DNA of 64,000 bases, taken from Neobacillus vireti (GTDB taxonomy: Bacteria > Bacillota > Bacilli > Bacillales > Cytobacillaceae). Below the pieces are notes generated by a model. That model searched no databases. It was not told the origin of the DNA and saw nothing but the letters and a program-made list of their open reading frames with translations. The stretch spans positions 743,149 through 807,148 of the forward strand of contig NZ_LDNB01000002.1 in NCBI RefSeq assembly GCF_001026695.1, read 5' to 3'. Made by a program: the position numbers and the translations under genes. Within the stretch, counting starts at the first letter, position 1, and each line of letters starts with the position of its first letter. Positions 52,163 to 61,102 of the stretch are shown here, one piece after another.

Positions 52163-53764
52163 GTGTCGATTTTGTCTAAAATGTTGAAAAATAAACAAAA
52201 AAAACGGCAGAACGATAATTATAGACAGCAGCAAGATCCTCAAAAACCGGAAGAGCAAGTTATTCTCAGGAGTTATCTAGACAATGTTTCACGAATAAAG
52301 GGTGAATTAGGAAACAGTACGGATTTAGTGTTCCGTGAATTTACGATTTGCCAGCACAAGGGAACCGTTGTCTATATTGATGGCTTAGCAGATGAGAAAC
52401 TGATTTGCGACTTTTTTATAGAATCGTTGTCGGATGAGGAATTCGATAGCCGGCAAGAACCTTTTCAGGTAATGGCTGATAAAGCAGTAGGCCTGGGCAG
52501 TTTACAGATTGCTACTGAATGGAATCAGGTATTTGATTCGATTCTCTCAGGAAATACCATATTCTTTTTAGATGGCTACAATAAAGCCATTAATGTAGAA
52601 ACGAAGGGTTGGGAAATGCGCGCCATTACCGAGCCCTCAACGCAATTATCGATTCGTGGGCCGAAGGATGCGTTTACCGAAACACTCCGGGTGAGTACAG
52701 CCCAAATCCGAAGACGGATTAAAAGTCCGAATTTATGGTTGGAATCAATGAAAATTGGGATGGTGTCGCAAACGGATATCGCCATTATGTATTTAAAAGG
52801 AGTTGCCAATGAAAAAATAGTTAAGGAGGTAAAGGAAAGGTTGAAGCGGATCAATATGGACGCAATCCAGTCGTCGGGGCATATTGAACAATTGATTGAG
52901 GACCAAGCCTGGACAACCTTTCCGACCACGTATCATTCAGAAAGACCGGACGTAGTGACATCACATATCCTTGAAGGCAGGGTTGCCATCATTGTGGATG
53001 GAACCCCGTTTGTTATCACGGCCCCTGCTGTCTTTATTCAATTTTTCCAGGCGCCGGATGACTATTATTCCCGCTTTGATATTTCCACAGGAATTCGTAT
53101 TTTACGAATATTGTCCTTCTATATTGCCATAATTGGACCCGCTATCTATATTGCAGGGACAACCTTTCATCAAGAGATGATTCCAACCACGATGGCGATT
53201 GCGATTGCAGCTCAGCGTGAAAATGTCCCTTTTCCCGCCTTTGTAGAGGCGTTAATTATGGAGGTCACCTTTGAAATATTAAGGGAGGCAGGGTTAAGGC
53301 TCCCACGGGCGGTCGGGCAGGCTGTATCCATTGTCGGTGCCTTGGTTATCGGACAAGCTGCCGTTCAAGCAGGTATTGTTTCTCCCGTCATGGTCATCGT
53401 GGTTTCAATTACGGCGATTGCCAATTTTTCAACACCGAGTTTTGCAATGGCGATTGCGGCACGGTTGATTCGCTTTTTCATGATGGGATTGGCGACTGTG
53501 TTAGGTTTTTATGGTGTGATGTTGGGGCTAATGTTTTTGTCGATTCATTTATGTTCATTACGTTCATTTGGAATTCCGTACATGATGCCAATTGCACCAT
53601 TTAATCTTCGAAATCAACAGGATGTCTTTGTCCGTTTTCCCGTTTGGGCAATGAAAAATAGGCCCAAGTTTATTAGTAAGGGGAATATGGTTAGAACAGG
53701 AGAAAATCAAAAACCCGGTCCGAAAACAAAGCCAGATGATCAAGGTCCAAAAGGTGAATCATAA
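52163..53764 (+). CDS. Spore germinant receptor A subunit (operon 2)
   Basis: The GerA-type subunit has 533 residues, with a Lys/Gln-rich N-terminal tail, the soluble N-terminal domain (about 40-300) and the membrane part with GTTFHQEMIPTTMAIAIAAQ and GQAVSIVGALVIGQAAVQAG. It is longer than the operon 1 paralogue because of both tails (C-terminal PGPKTKPDDQGPKGES). GTG 52163 follows GTGAGG. Its last base is the first of the C-subunit start codon. Confidence 0.93.
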   Translation: MSILSKMLKNKQKKRQNDNYRQQQDPQKPEEQVILRSYLDNVSRIKGELGNSTDLVFREFTICQHKGTVVYIDGLADEKLICDFFIESLSDEEFDSRQEPFQVMADKAVGLGSLQIATEWNQVFDSILSGNTIFFLDGYNKAINVETKGWEMRAITEPSTQLSIRGPKDAFTETLRVSTAQIRRRIKSPNLWLESMKIGMVSQTDIAIMYLKGVANEKIVKEVKERLKRINMDAIQSSGHIEQLIEDQAWTTFPTTYHSERPDVVTSHILEGRVAIIVDGTPFVITAPAVFIQFFQAPDDYYSRFDISTGIRILRILSFYIAIIGPAIYIAGTTFHQEMIPTTMAIAIAAQRENVPFPAFVEALIMEVTFEILREAGLRLPRAVGQAVSIVGALVIGQAAVQAGIVSPVMVIVVSITAIANFSTPSFAMAIAARLIRFFMMGLATVLGFYGVMLGLMFLSIHLCSLRSFGIPYMMPIAPFNLRNQQDVFVRFPVWAMKNRPKFISKGNMVRTGENQKPGPKTKPDDQGPKGES

Positions 53765-54969
53765 TGAAAAGGTTTGTTGTGACAGCTTGGATTGCCGTTA
53801 TGTGTTTACCAGTTCTTAGCGCTTGTTGGAATCAAAAGGAATTGACAGACCTTGCGTTTGTCATGGCGATAGGGGTTGACAAGGGCAAAGACAAAAAATT
53901 TAATGTTTCCTTTCAAATCGTTATCCCTGGTAATGTCTCCTTAATGCAAGGAGGAGGAGGTCAGGGCCTGCCGATAGCGATTTATTCAAGTTCAGGGGAC
54001 ACGTTAACCGCAGCAGCAAGAAGTGTGACCAAAAAAGTTTCACGACGGTTATATTATGCGCACACCAATTTAATCGTCTTCAGTGAAGAAATTGCGAAAA
54101 ATGGAATTCTTAATATCATGGATGCGCTCGACCGCGACCCGGAATTTAGAACAACAACGCAAATGGTCATTATGAGAGGGACTCCTGCAGAAGTATTGGT
54201 TTCTTCGCTTGCTAATCTCGATAAACTGCCAGTCAATAAGATTACGAAAGAGATTAAAGCGACAGAAGCGATGTTGGGTGAGAATATGCAAATCAATATC
54301 GATGATTTCCTAGCAGGGCTCGTCAGTGATGGGATTGAACCAGTAGTCAATGGCTTTCGAGTGACTGGAGACATCGAAATGGCCGGGAAAGCGGAAGACC
54401 TGCAAAATACAAAGACAAAAGCGATTCTTGCCGCTGATGGTTTAGCAGTCTTTAAGAAGGGAAAATTAATTGGCTGGATTGAACACGAAAAGGCCCGTGG
54501 GGTGGTTTGGATTTTAAATAAGGTAAAAAGCACAGATGTGAATATAAATTGGAATGGAAAAAAGAAAGCAATAAGTATGGTGACCATCCGAACGAAAACA
54601 ATGGTTTCGGCAAAGGTTAAAAAGGGGAAACCTGTCATTCAGATTGCAATTGAAGATGAGGGCTGGATTAGCGAAGCAAATACCGATGTCGACTTAACAA
54701 ACCCAAAAGAGATCGAGAAAATTGATAAACTTGTTGAAGAAGAAATAAAGAAACAAATTTTAACCACTGTAAAAGAGGCACAGAAAATGAAAAGCGATAT
54801 ATTTGGCTTCGGGGAAAGGGTTCACAGAAAAGATCCGAAGCTTTGGAAGAAAATAAAATCAAATTGGGATGAGCACTTCGCCGAGCTTGAAGTGAATGTA
54901 AAGGTAGATTCCTATACAAGAAGAGAAGGGATTCGAACAAATCCATATTGGAAAGACCTCAAACAATAA
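53764..54969 (+). CDS. Spore germinant receptor C subunit, lipoprotein (operon 2)
   Basis: The 401-residue Ger(x)C lipoprotein has lipobox VLSAC (Cys about 21), followed by WNQKELTDLAFVMAIGVDKG, the typical mature start. An inserted Gly-rich loop (MQGGGGQGLP) is present. Here the C gene lies between A and B, unlike operon 1. Confidence 0.92.
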   Translation: MKRFVVTAWIAVMCLPVLSACWNQKELTDLAFVMAIGVDKGKDKKFNVSFQIVIPGNVSLMQGGGGQGLPIAIYSSSGDTLTAAARSVTKKVSRRLYYAHTNLIVFSEEIAKNGILNIMDALDRDPEFRTTTQMVIMRGTPAEVLVSSLANLDKLPVNKITKEIKATEAMLGENMQINIDDFLAGLVSDGIEPVVNGFRVTGDIEMAGKAEDLQNTKTKAILAADGLAVFKKGKLIGWIEHEKARGVVWILNKVKSTDVNINWNGKKKAISMVTIRTKTMVSAKVKKGKPVIQIAIEDEGWISEANTDVDLTNPKEIEKIDKLVEEEIKKQILTTVKEAQKMKSDIFGFGERVHRKDPKLWKKIKSNWDEHFAELEVNVKVDSYTRREGIRTNPYWKDLKQ

Positions 54970-54992
54970 ACCCTTAGCGAGGGGATTTAGCA

Positions 54993-56105
54993 ATGGAAAA
55001 GGCAAAAATTAAAGCATCGCAAATGTTTATCCTGATTGTCTTGTTTGAAATGGGCAGTGCCATTCTGGTTGGTCTCGGCACCGATGCGAAGCAAGATGCT
55101 TGGATCGCCATTTTGTTAGGACTGGCAGGAGGTTTATTGCTTTTTCTTGTTTACTACTTTCTTTTTTCCTACTATCAGGACGTGCCGCTAACAAGTTATC
55201 TTCAACTAATAACGGGAAAATGGATTGGACGATTTCTAGGTTTTTTATATATTGTCTATTTCATTTATTGCGCCGCAAGAATTTTACGAGATTTTGGCGA
55301 GCTATTAGCAACAACCATCTACACAAGTACTCCACTAATCGTGATTAATTCCTTGATGATCATTACGATTATTTATGCCATTCATAAGGGGATAGAGGTG
55401 ATTGCAAGAGTCGGCGAACTTTTCTTTGCTATTATTTACTTAATGGCAATTGGCGGTATACTGCTTGTAACAGTTTCCGGGTTAATCCATCTCGAATACC
55501 TCCTTCCAATCTTAGAAAATGGCTGGAAGCCTGTGATAAAGACGTTTCTTGGTGAAACCCTGACTTTCCCTTTTGGAGAAATGGTTGTCTTTACGATGCT
55601 GCTCCCGTTTTTAAATGATGCGAAAAAGGTAAAAATCGTTTGTTTCGGGGGAATGATTTTGGCAGGCGTAAATATTGCGATTACGGTAGTAATCAATGTT
55701 GCATCTTTAGGACCAGAGCTGTTTACACGCTCGAATTTCCCCTTATTGACAACGATTGGAAAAATTCAATTGGCCAATTTCATCGAACGTCTTGATGTGC
55801 TATTTATGCTGTATTTAGTTGTCGGCGGTTTTTTTAAAATCTCATTATATTTTTATGCAGCAGTGGCAGGTACTGCCGATATATTCAAATTTAAAAACCA
55901 GTACAACCTTAGTTTTCCGATCGGGTTCGTTATTTTATTTGCATCGATGACAATCGCAACCACCTATGCGGAACATGTCAAGGAAGGGCTCCATGTAGTC
56001 CCGATTTATTTGCATTGGCCATTTCAAATTATCATCCCATTTATATTACTCGTTATCGCATTCTTTCGAAATCGGAAAAAGAAAAGATTAGCAAGAGGAA
56101 CTTAA
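54993..56105 (+). CDS. Spore germinant receptor B subunit (operon 2)
   Basis: The 370-residue GerB-type permease has about ten helices (KASQMFILIVLFEMGSAILVG at the start, HWPFQIIIPFILLVIAFFR at the end). It is the presumed germinant-binding subunit. It starts 23 bases after the C gene with GAGGGG upstream. The shared terminator with the kinase gene follows directly. Confidence 0.92.
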   Translation: MEKAKIKASQMFILIVLFEMGSAILVGLGTDAKQDAWIAILLGLAGGLLLFLVYYFLFSYYQDVPLTSYLQLITGKWIGRFLGFLYIVYFIYCAARILRDFGELLATTIYTSTPLIVINSLMIITIIYAIHKGIEVIARVGELFFAIIYLMAIGGILLVTVSGLIHLEYLLPILENGWKPVIKTFLGETLTFPFGEMVVFTMLLPFLNDAKKVKIVCFGGMILAGVNIAITVVINVASLGPELFTRSNFPLLTTIGKIQLANFIERLDVLFMLYLVVGGFFKISLYFYAAVAGTADIFKFKNQYNLSFPIGFVILFASMTIATTYAEHVKEGLHVVPIYLHWPFQIIIPFILLVIAFFRNRKKKRLARGT

Positions 56106-56142
56106 AAAACTGCCAGTGCACATTCAGCACAAGGCAGTTTTT
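56104..56142. terminator. Bidirectional terminator, ger operon 2 / kinase
   Basis: AAAAAACTGCC pairs with GGCAGTTTTT across an 18-base loop. It lies between convergent genes. Confidence 0.8.
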
Positions 56143-56145
56143 CTA

Positions 56146-57795
56146 CTAATTAGCGTTATTTTTGTGATTTTGACAAATCGGCAGAATCACTTCAACAGAG
56201 GTTCCTTGATTTTTTTCACTTTCAAAATGAATCGTCCCTTTGTGTGTTTGAACAATTTTGAAGCTGACCGTTAACCCTAAGCCCGTCCCTTTTTCTTTTG
56301 AAGAATAGAACGGCTCGCCAATTTTTTGTAACCGCTCCTTAGTAATACCGCAGCCATTGTCCTTTACGGTAATTACAACCTTATCGCCAACAACCTTTTC
56401 TAACCCTATTGAAACGGTGCCGCCATTTATTGTAGCTTCAATCGAATTCTTGATAATATTAATAAACAATTGTTTCAGCTGATTTGGCTCGCATTCAATC
56501 ATTATGTTTTCTCTAGGAAAAATAGTCTCAATTTGCACATTATATAAACTTGCCTCGGTGCTTAATAACGAGACCACGTCCATCAGCAGCTTTTGAATAT
56601 CTGCATTCGTGAATTTAAGAACCTGTGGTTTTGCCAGCAGCAAAAGCTCGCCGACAATATGATTGATTCGATTTAATTCATCCAACATGATTTGATAATA
56701 GAATTGATGCTTTTTATCTTCCGTTTGCAGAAGTTGGACGAACCCCTTAAGTGAAGTAAGTGGATTGCGGATTTCATGGGCGACACTTGCAGATAACTCC
56801 CCGACAACGGACAGCTTTTCCGTTCTTCTAAGCCGCTCCTCTGTTTTCCGCAATTTAGTCAAATCTCTTCCGTACCCGATGATTCCAGTGGTAACGCCAT
56901 TAATAACCATCGGAACCGATGTGCATTGTAAAGTAATCGTTTCACCAGAAGCGTTTGGTAACTTAATTTCAAACATAAGCGGTTTAATTTCTTCAACTAC
57001 TGAGGAGAAAAAATTCTTCATGTACCTTTTATATCTTTTCGGTAAAAAGGTATTTATATTGCTGCCTATTATGTCTTCCCGCTTGTAACCAGTAATCCCC
57101 TCAAATTGCGGGTTCAAGTTAGTAATAACCCCATCCAAATCCATCATATAAACGATATCGGGACTGTATTCAAATAATGATTTATATTGCTGCTGGCTTT
57201 CGGTTAATTGTTTTGCCATCTTTTTCTTTTCGGTAATGTCACGGCCAATAATCACTAAACCCTCTCTGCTGCCGTCATGGTTAAACAGGGGAACCTTGAT
57301 GGTGTCAAATGTTTTCGATGTCCCATCGGGAACGGGAAGAACTTCTTCAATCCGGGTAATTTCTCGATTTTCCCATGTTTCCTCGTCAGATATTTCGCAG
57401 TATCGAAGGGCATCGGCATAAAAGTCGGTATATTCGGCTAGCTCCGAGTCCTTTTTTCCGCGATAATCGACATTTTCCAATTGAAATAAGTGCAAACCAA
57501 AATCATTTGCCTCAATCCATCTGCCTTCACCATCTTTAAAATTAACGAAATCGACCATCGAATTGATTAAAGTGGATAGTCGCTTTTGATCTTCCTTCGA
57601 TTCATGTAATTCTTCTTTCTTATTGATGAAAAAGTAAATAAACCCGCCTGTTACAAGGATATATAGGATTTCTTTACCTCTTTCGACAAGTTCAATGAAG
57701 GAGGAATGTACATATTGTTGTAAAATATAGTTGGAACCATATATCCAAATAAAACTAGAAATAAAGTAAATGATGACTAGCTTCTTTTTATGCAT
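56146..57795 (-). CDS. PAS sensor histidine kinase, sporulation-kinase type
   Basis: The 549-residue protein has two N-terminal helices (about 6-58), two PAS domains (about 70-190 and 200-320, the second with SPDIVYMMDLDG) and a HisKA domain with His340 in VAHEIRNPLTSLKG. The ATPase domain shows NIIKNSIEA, DNGCGI and GTGLGL. The architecture and H-box are those of KinA-E-type kinases that feed phosphate to Spo0F. No response regulator is adjacent, which fits an orphan phosphorelay kinase. ATG 57795 has TTGGAG six bases upstream; a TTG further up overlaps a stronger GGAGG. Confidence 0.88.
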   Translation of the reverse strand: MHKKKLVIIYFISSFIWIYGSNYILQQYVHSSFIELVERGKEILYILVTGGFIYFFINKKEELHESKEDQKRLSTLINSMVDFVNFKDGEGRWIEANDFGLHLFQLENVDYRGKKDSELAEYTDFYADALRYCEISDEETWENREITRIEEVLPVPDGTSKTFDTIKVPLFNHDGSREGLVIIGRDITEKKKMAKQLTESQQQYKSLFEYSPDIVYMMDLDGVITNLNPQFEGITGYKREDIIGSNINTFLPKRYKRYMKNFFSSVVEEIKPLMFEIKLPNASGETITLQCTSVPMVINGVTTGIIGYGRDLTKLRKTEERLRRTEKLSVVGELSASVAHEIRNPLTSLKGFVQLLQTEDKKHQFYYQIMLDELNRINHIVGELLLLAKPQVLKFTNADIQKLLMDVVSLLSTEASLYNVQIETIFPRENIMIECEPNQLKQLFINIIKNSIEATINGGTVSIGLEKVVGDKVVITVKDNGCGITKERLQKIGEPFYSSKEKGTGLGLTVSFKIVQTHKGTIHFESEKNQGTSVEVILPICQNHKNNAN

Positions 57796-57940
57796 GAAAA
57801 TCTCCAATTCCTCCAAGAATGCTGTTTCCCAGAATGATAGAAAAACTATGATTATACACTATATAGTACTAAATAATCATGGATATTGGAATAATGCAAA
57901 GATGGAAAAAAATGAATCGTGTTTTGATCGGAAAAGTTTA

Positions 57941-58447
57941 TTATTTAGAAATTCTTTTCCCAAGGATCAGTAAATCTCGCTCCACGCCCTCTAGTTCCGC
58001 TACATTAGGAAGATGTGCCCAGGTTTCAAAGCCAAAGTTCGAGAAAAGTTTAATGCTGGGTTCATTATGGGCAAAAATAAACCCAAGCAAGGTTTTGATT
58101 TCGAGCTTAGGACAGGCATCGAGAGCTTTTTGAATTAAGAACTTTCCAAGCTTTCTGCCCCGGAACTGGGGATGAATATAGATGCTGATTTCTGCAGTAC
58201 CGTTGTAAGCGGGGCGGCCGTAGAATGATTGAAAGCTGACCCACGCACAAATATCCCCTTGGCATTCAACAACCCATAGTGGACGGAAATCTGGGGAATG
58301 GTCGTTAAGCCATTGCACACGCGATTCAACAGAAACTGGTTCCAGGTCGGCGGTAACCATGCGGCTTGGTATGGTTGAATTATATATATCGATAATTGCT
58401 GGCAGATCACTAAGAATGGCATCTCTAATTGTGAAGTCTTCAAACAT
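57941..58447 (-). CDS. GNAT acetyltransferase, phosphinothricin-type
   Basis: The 168-residue N-acetyltransferase has a start (FTIRDAILSDLPAIIDIYN) and the acetyl-CoA motif (HPQFRGRKLGKFLIQKAL) of the PAT/YncA group. These enzymes acetylate the amino group of amino acid analogues such as phosphinothricin or methionine sulfoximine. The actual substrate is unknown. It lies alone between the kinase and the 50-residue gene. Confidence 0.88.
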   Translation of the reverse strand: MFEDFTIRDAILSDLPAIIDIYNSTIPSRMVTADLEPVSVESRVQWLNDHSPDFRPLWVVECQGDICAWVSFQSFYGRPAYNGTAEISIYIHPQFRGRKLGKFLIQKALDACPKLEIKTLLGFIFAHNEPSIKLFSNFGFETWAHLPNVAELEGVERDLLILGKRISK

Positions 58448-58539
58448 AATTTCTTTACTCCTGTTCTTTTTTTATTTCATTATGTTATCGTTTCGTCCAT
58501 ATAATATCAATATAAAGTTTGGGCGAGATAAAAAACAGA

Positions 58540-58578
58540 AAGGTCTTTTCTCAGGGACTATTATCGAGAAAAGACCTT
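58540..58578 (-). terminator. Long hairpin, minus-strand terminator
   Basis: The perfect 13-bp arms AAGGTCTTTTCTC / GAGAAAAGACCTT have a 13-base loop. On the minus strand a TTTTTT follows, suiting the small gene upstream. Confidence 0.7.
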
Positions 58579-58634
58579 ATCTGATCATGGCAGATTAAAC
58601 TAGGGCTGCCACTTTTCGTTTCTTGCCAAACCTA

Positions 58635-58787
58635 TTACCAGCGATGTGCTTTGGCATTGCTTCTTAGGATAATATTGGTTGGCGTCCTCATTGTTTGCCC
58701 GTTCATTTGCGACTTGGCATGTTTAGGTCTTGTCCAAGTGGAATGAAAAAGCTCTGAGTGTGGATCTAAATGATCTTTGTAGCTCAT
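58635..58787 (-). CDS. 50-residue small protein, possibly YpzG-like
   Basis: ATG 58787 opens a 50-codon frame starting MSYKDHLDPHSELFHSTWTR and containing KHAKSQMNGQT and SNAKAHRW. The composition (His, Lys, Asn, no membrane helix) and the KSQ-NG-T pattern resemble the small YpzG-type proteins of Bacillus, from memory only. GAGGTGA is five bases before the ATG and a strong terminator follows, so a real gene is likely. Function is unknown. Confidence 0.65.
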   Translation of the reverse strand: MSYKDHLDPHSELFHSTWTRPKHAKSQMNGQTMRTPTNIILRSNAKAHRW

Positions 58788-58937
58788 CAAATCACCTCAT
58801 CAAAGGATTTAGAAACGATGATATCCTCTTAGGAATATCGCCTTTATTATTTGTATTAAGCCGGAAATTAGTCAGGAATGGCAAAATAGTTGAATTAAAA
58901 TTTGTTTTATCTGAAGTTTCCAAATAAAATTAAACTA

Positions 58938-58955
58938 ACATACCAATCGGTAGGT
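58938..58955. promoter_or_regulatory. TetR-family-like operator
   Basis: ACATACC-AATC-GGTAGGT is an inverted repeat with one mismatch. It resembles operators of TetR-type fatty acid regulators and lies about 50 bases before the hydratase pair. The regulator is not in the window. Confidence 0.4.
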
Positions 58956-59006
58956 ACGGCTAATTTAGAGGTCCAAAATATAAATTTTCTCGTGAGGTGA
59001 AGTGAC

Positions 59007-59456
59007 TTGTTTAAAGACCAGATTGGCAAGCTCTCGTCCAAAGTAAAAAATGCAGTCGAAAGAGGTGCAGTAAAGAAATTTGCCGAAGCAATCGGTGACC
59101 TTCATCCGATATATGTCGATGAAGAAACAGGCAGACTTTCTAGATTTAAAAATAATATTGCTCCGCCGACATTTCCAAGAATATTTGATTATGGGGTGAT
59201 TGAAGGATTTAACCTGCCTATAAAAGGCTTGATTCATGGTGAACAAACGTTTCATTACGATAGACCATTATTGGTAGGAGAAGAACTTTTCTGTTATACC
59301 AAGGTTAAGAATTATTTTGAGAAAAAAGGCAATTTTGGCAAAATGGGCTTCCTTGTTCTTGAAAACTATGGCGAGGATTTGGAAGGAAAGATGATTTTCA
59401 GTTCAAGCTCGACAATTGTAATCTCGGAAGCGGTAAGGAAGGTGTTAACTAGATGA
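59007..59456 (+). CDS. FAS1-like dehydratase subunit (MaoC N-terminal type)
   Basis: The hot-dog-fold protein has 149 residues (FKDQIGKLSSKVKNAVERGAVKKFAEAIGD, with HPIYVDEE and APPTFPRI) of the non-catalytic half of (R)-specific enoyl hydratases. It pairs with the next gene, as HadA does with HadB in mycobacteria. The start is TTG 59007 behind GAGGTGAAG. Its stop overlaps the partner start by four bases. Confidence 0.85.
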   Translation: MFKDQIGKLSSKVKNAVERGAVKKFAEAIGDLHPIYVDEETGRLSRFKNNIAPPTFPRIFDYGVIEGFNLPIKGLIHGEQTFHYDRPLLVGEELFCYTKVKNYFEKKGNFGKMGFLVLENYGEDLEGKMIFSSSSTIVISEAVRKVLTR

Positions 59457-59854
59457 GTACGGTTGCGGAATTACAAGTTGGCGAATCGCTAAAGGTAATT
59501 CAACTCAAGCCCGTTTCAAGGCTGGACTTAATTAAGTATGCCGGTGCTTCAGGGGACTTTAATCCGATTCATACGATTGACGAAGAGGCAGAAAAGGCGG
59601 GCTTGCCTGGCATTATCGCCCATGGGATGTGGACGATGGGCAATTTAGCCAAGCTTTTTACCGACTACTATGAAGAAGGTTTCATCCAGGATTATTCGAT
59701 CCGCTTTAAAGGGATGGTATTTTTAAATGATGTTATCACCCTTAAAGCGACGTTAAAGGAAAAACAAGAAAATTTGCTCCGATTTGCCGTTCAAGCCATG
59801 AACCAACACGGGAATGTGGTTTTAAAGGGGGAGGTTGTCTATCGCCAATACTAA
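59453..59854 (+). CDS. MaoC-like (R)-enoyl hydratase subunit
   Basis: The 133-residue catalytic hot-dog subunit carries the hydratase motif, with Asp and His in GASGDFNPIHTIDEEA and the downstream AHGMWTMG. It should hydrate trans-2-enoyl thioesters to (R)-3-hydroxyacyl thioesters, or dehydrate in reverse. Its partner is the preceding gene. No other fatty acid genes flank the pair. Confidence 0.88.
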   Translation: MSTVAELQVGESLKVIQLKPVSRLDLIKYAGASGDFNPIHTIDEEAEKAGLPGIIAHGMWTMGNLAKLFTDYYEEGFIQDYSIRFKGMVFLNDVITLKATLKEKQENLLRFAVQAMNQHGNVVLKGEVVYRQY

Positions 59855-59892
59855 CGGCTTTGGACGAACGCTAAGTGGCTGCATGAGAAACC

Positions 59893-60123
59893 GCCAGTAA
59901 ATGGAGGACATTCGACAGTTGGAGAGCGATTAGCGACAGTTGAGGGTGGTTTTGCGACAGTTGGCGAGGGGTATGAGACAGTTGGGAGAGGATTTGCGAC
60001 AGTTGGGGGAGGTTTCGCGCCAGTAAGTGAGGGTTGTGCGACAGTAAATGGGGGTTAGGCGCCAGTAAAAGAGGGTAACGCGCCAGTAACCGCGTGTTAT
60101 CCGCCAGTAAATTGTTATTTGTT
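59893..60123. repeat. 21-bp tandem repeat array 4 (GACAGTTGG / GCCAGTAAA)
   Basis: Eleven units start every 21 bp from 59893 to 60103. The first is GCCAGTAAATGG, five are GACAGTTG types, then GCCAGTAA and GACAGTAAA types follow, each preceded by a G(C) and a G-rich tail. The two unit types form blocks, as expected from local duplication. Confidence 0.9.
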
Positions 60124-60151
60124 TATTTCACCATCGAAGGAGTGAAACTAA

Positions 60152-61015
60152 ATGGCTATTATTTTTAAAAAATTATCCGAATGCAAGATTGAAGATGCGA
60201 TTATTGCCTGGAATCGCGGGTTTGAGGGGTATTTTGTTCAGATTGAGATGACCGCAGAGACATTTTTTCAGCGTTTTATCAATGAGGGTCTGTCGATGAA
60301 CATGTCGCTGGTTGCCTTTGACGGGGAGGAACCTGTGGCGATAATCTTAAATGGCGTCCGGACCATTGACGGGAAAAAAACAGTCTGGAATGGCGGAACG
60401 GGCGTCGCCACCTCCTACCGCGGGAAAGGCGTCTCCAAGCAGCTAATGGAGGAGACGCTCAAGCTGTATGCCGAAGAGGGAATTGAAGTGGCCACACTGG
60501 AAGCCATTAAGGAAAATGAACGAGCAATTCGTTTATATCAAAAATATGGCTATGAAATCATCGATTCGGTCGTATTTTTAAGTGGAGCTATTGAATCCCA
60601 GTCCGTCGTGGTTTCGACGATAAAAATAAAGTCAATCCGGCCGGAGCAGCTGCCAACAATTTCATTTTATAAAGAAAATGTCCCATGGCAATGTCAGTGG
60701 CAGAGTGTCAGGTCAGGGGAAGCGCTACTTTTTTATGCTGGCGGGGACGAACCGCTTGGTTATTGCTTGTATAGAAGAATTTGGAATCAAGAAGGGCTGC
60801 TGGAGAAGGTAGTCATCTACCAGCTTGAACTAGTTTGTGAGTTAACTAAGGAAATAATCAATACGATCATGGCGAGCATCTGTGGCGAGGCAGACAATAA
60901 GGTAAATATCATGACCGTCAATGCCTCCGTATCAAATCCGGTTACAAAATACTTAATCGAAAATGGATTATCGACAGCGACGGAGCAGGTGCAAATGGTC
61001 AAACAATTTAACTAA
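60152..61015 (+). CDS. Two-domain GNAT acetyltransferase
   Basis: The 287-residue protein has an N-terminal GNAT domain with the acetyl-CoA loop ATSYRGKGVSKQLME and a second, degenerate GNAT-like half (about 150-287). This arrangement resembles Eis-like or tandem GNAT proteins. Substrate is unknown. The start is ATG 60152 with GAAGGAG upstream, directly after the 21-bp array. Confidence 0.82.
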   Translation: MAIIFKKLSECKIEDAIIAWNRGFEGYFVQIEMTAETFFQRFINEGLSMNMSLVAFDGEEPVAIILNGVRTIDGKKTVWNGGTGVATSYRGKGVSKQLMEETLKLYAEEGIEVATLEAIKENERAIRLYQKYGYEIIDSVVFLSGAIESQSVVVSTIKIKSIRPEQLPTISFYKENVPWQCQWQSVRSGEALLFYAGGDEPLGYCLYRRIWNQEGLLEKVVIYQLELVCELTKEIINTIMASICGEADNKVNIMTVNASVSNPVTKYLIENGLSTATEQVQMVKQFN

Positions 61016-61023
61016 TAAACAAA

Positions 61024-61058
61024 GAAGCCAAGCTCTACGTTCTAGGGAGTTTGGCTTC
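61024..61058. terminator. Hairpin between convergent GNAT and motB
   Basis: GAAGCCAAGCTC pairs with GAGTTTGGCTTC (one G-T pair). The flanking T tracts are weak. Confidence 0.55.
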
Positions 61059-61102
61059 AATAAAAATTTGCTATTTCTTTAAATTAAGATACTACAGCCT
61101 TC

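Noticed and set aside
58730..58927. 65-codon plus-strand open frame
   Set aside because: It overlaps the better supported 50-residue minus-strand gene, has no ribosome site and is not protein-like.
59893..60123. CRISPR array
   Set aside because: Units are 21 bp with no distinct spacers, the repeat is degenerate, and there are no cas genes.
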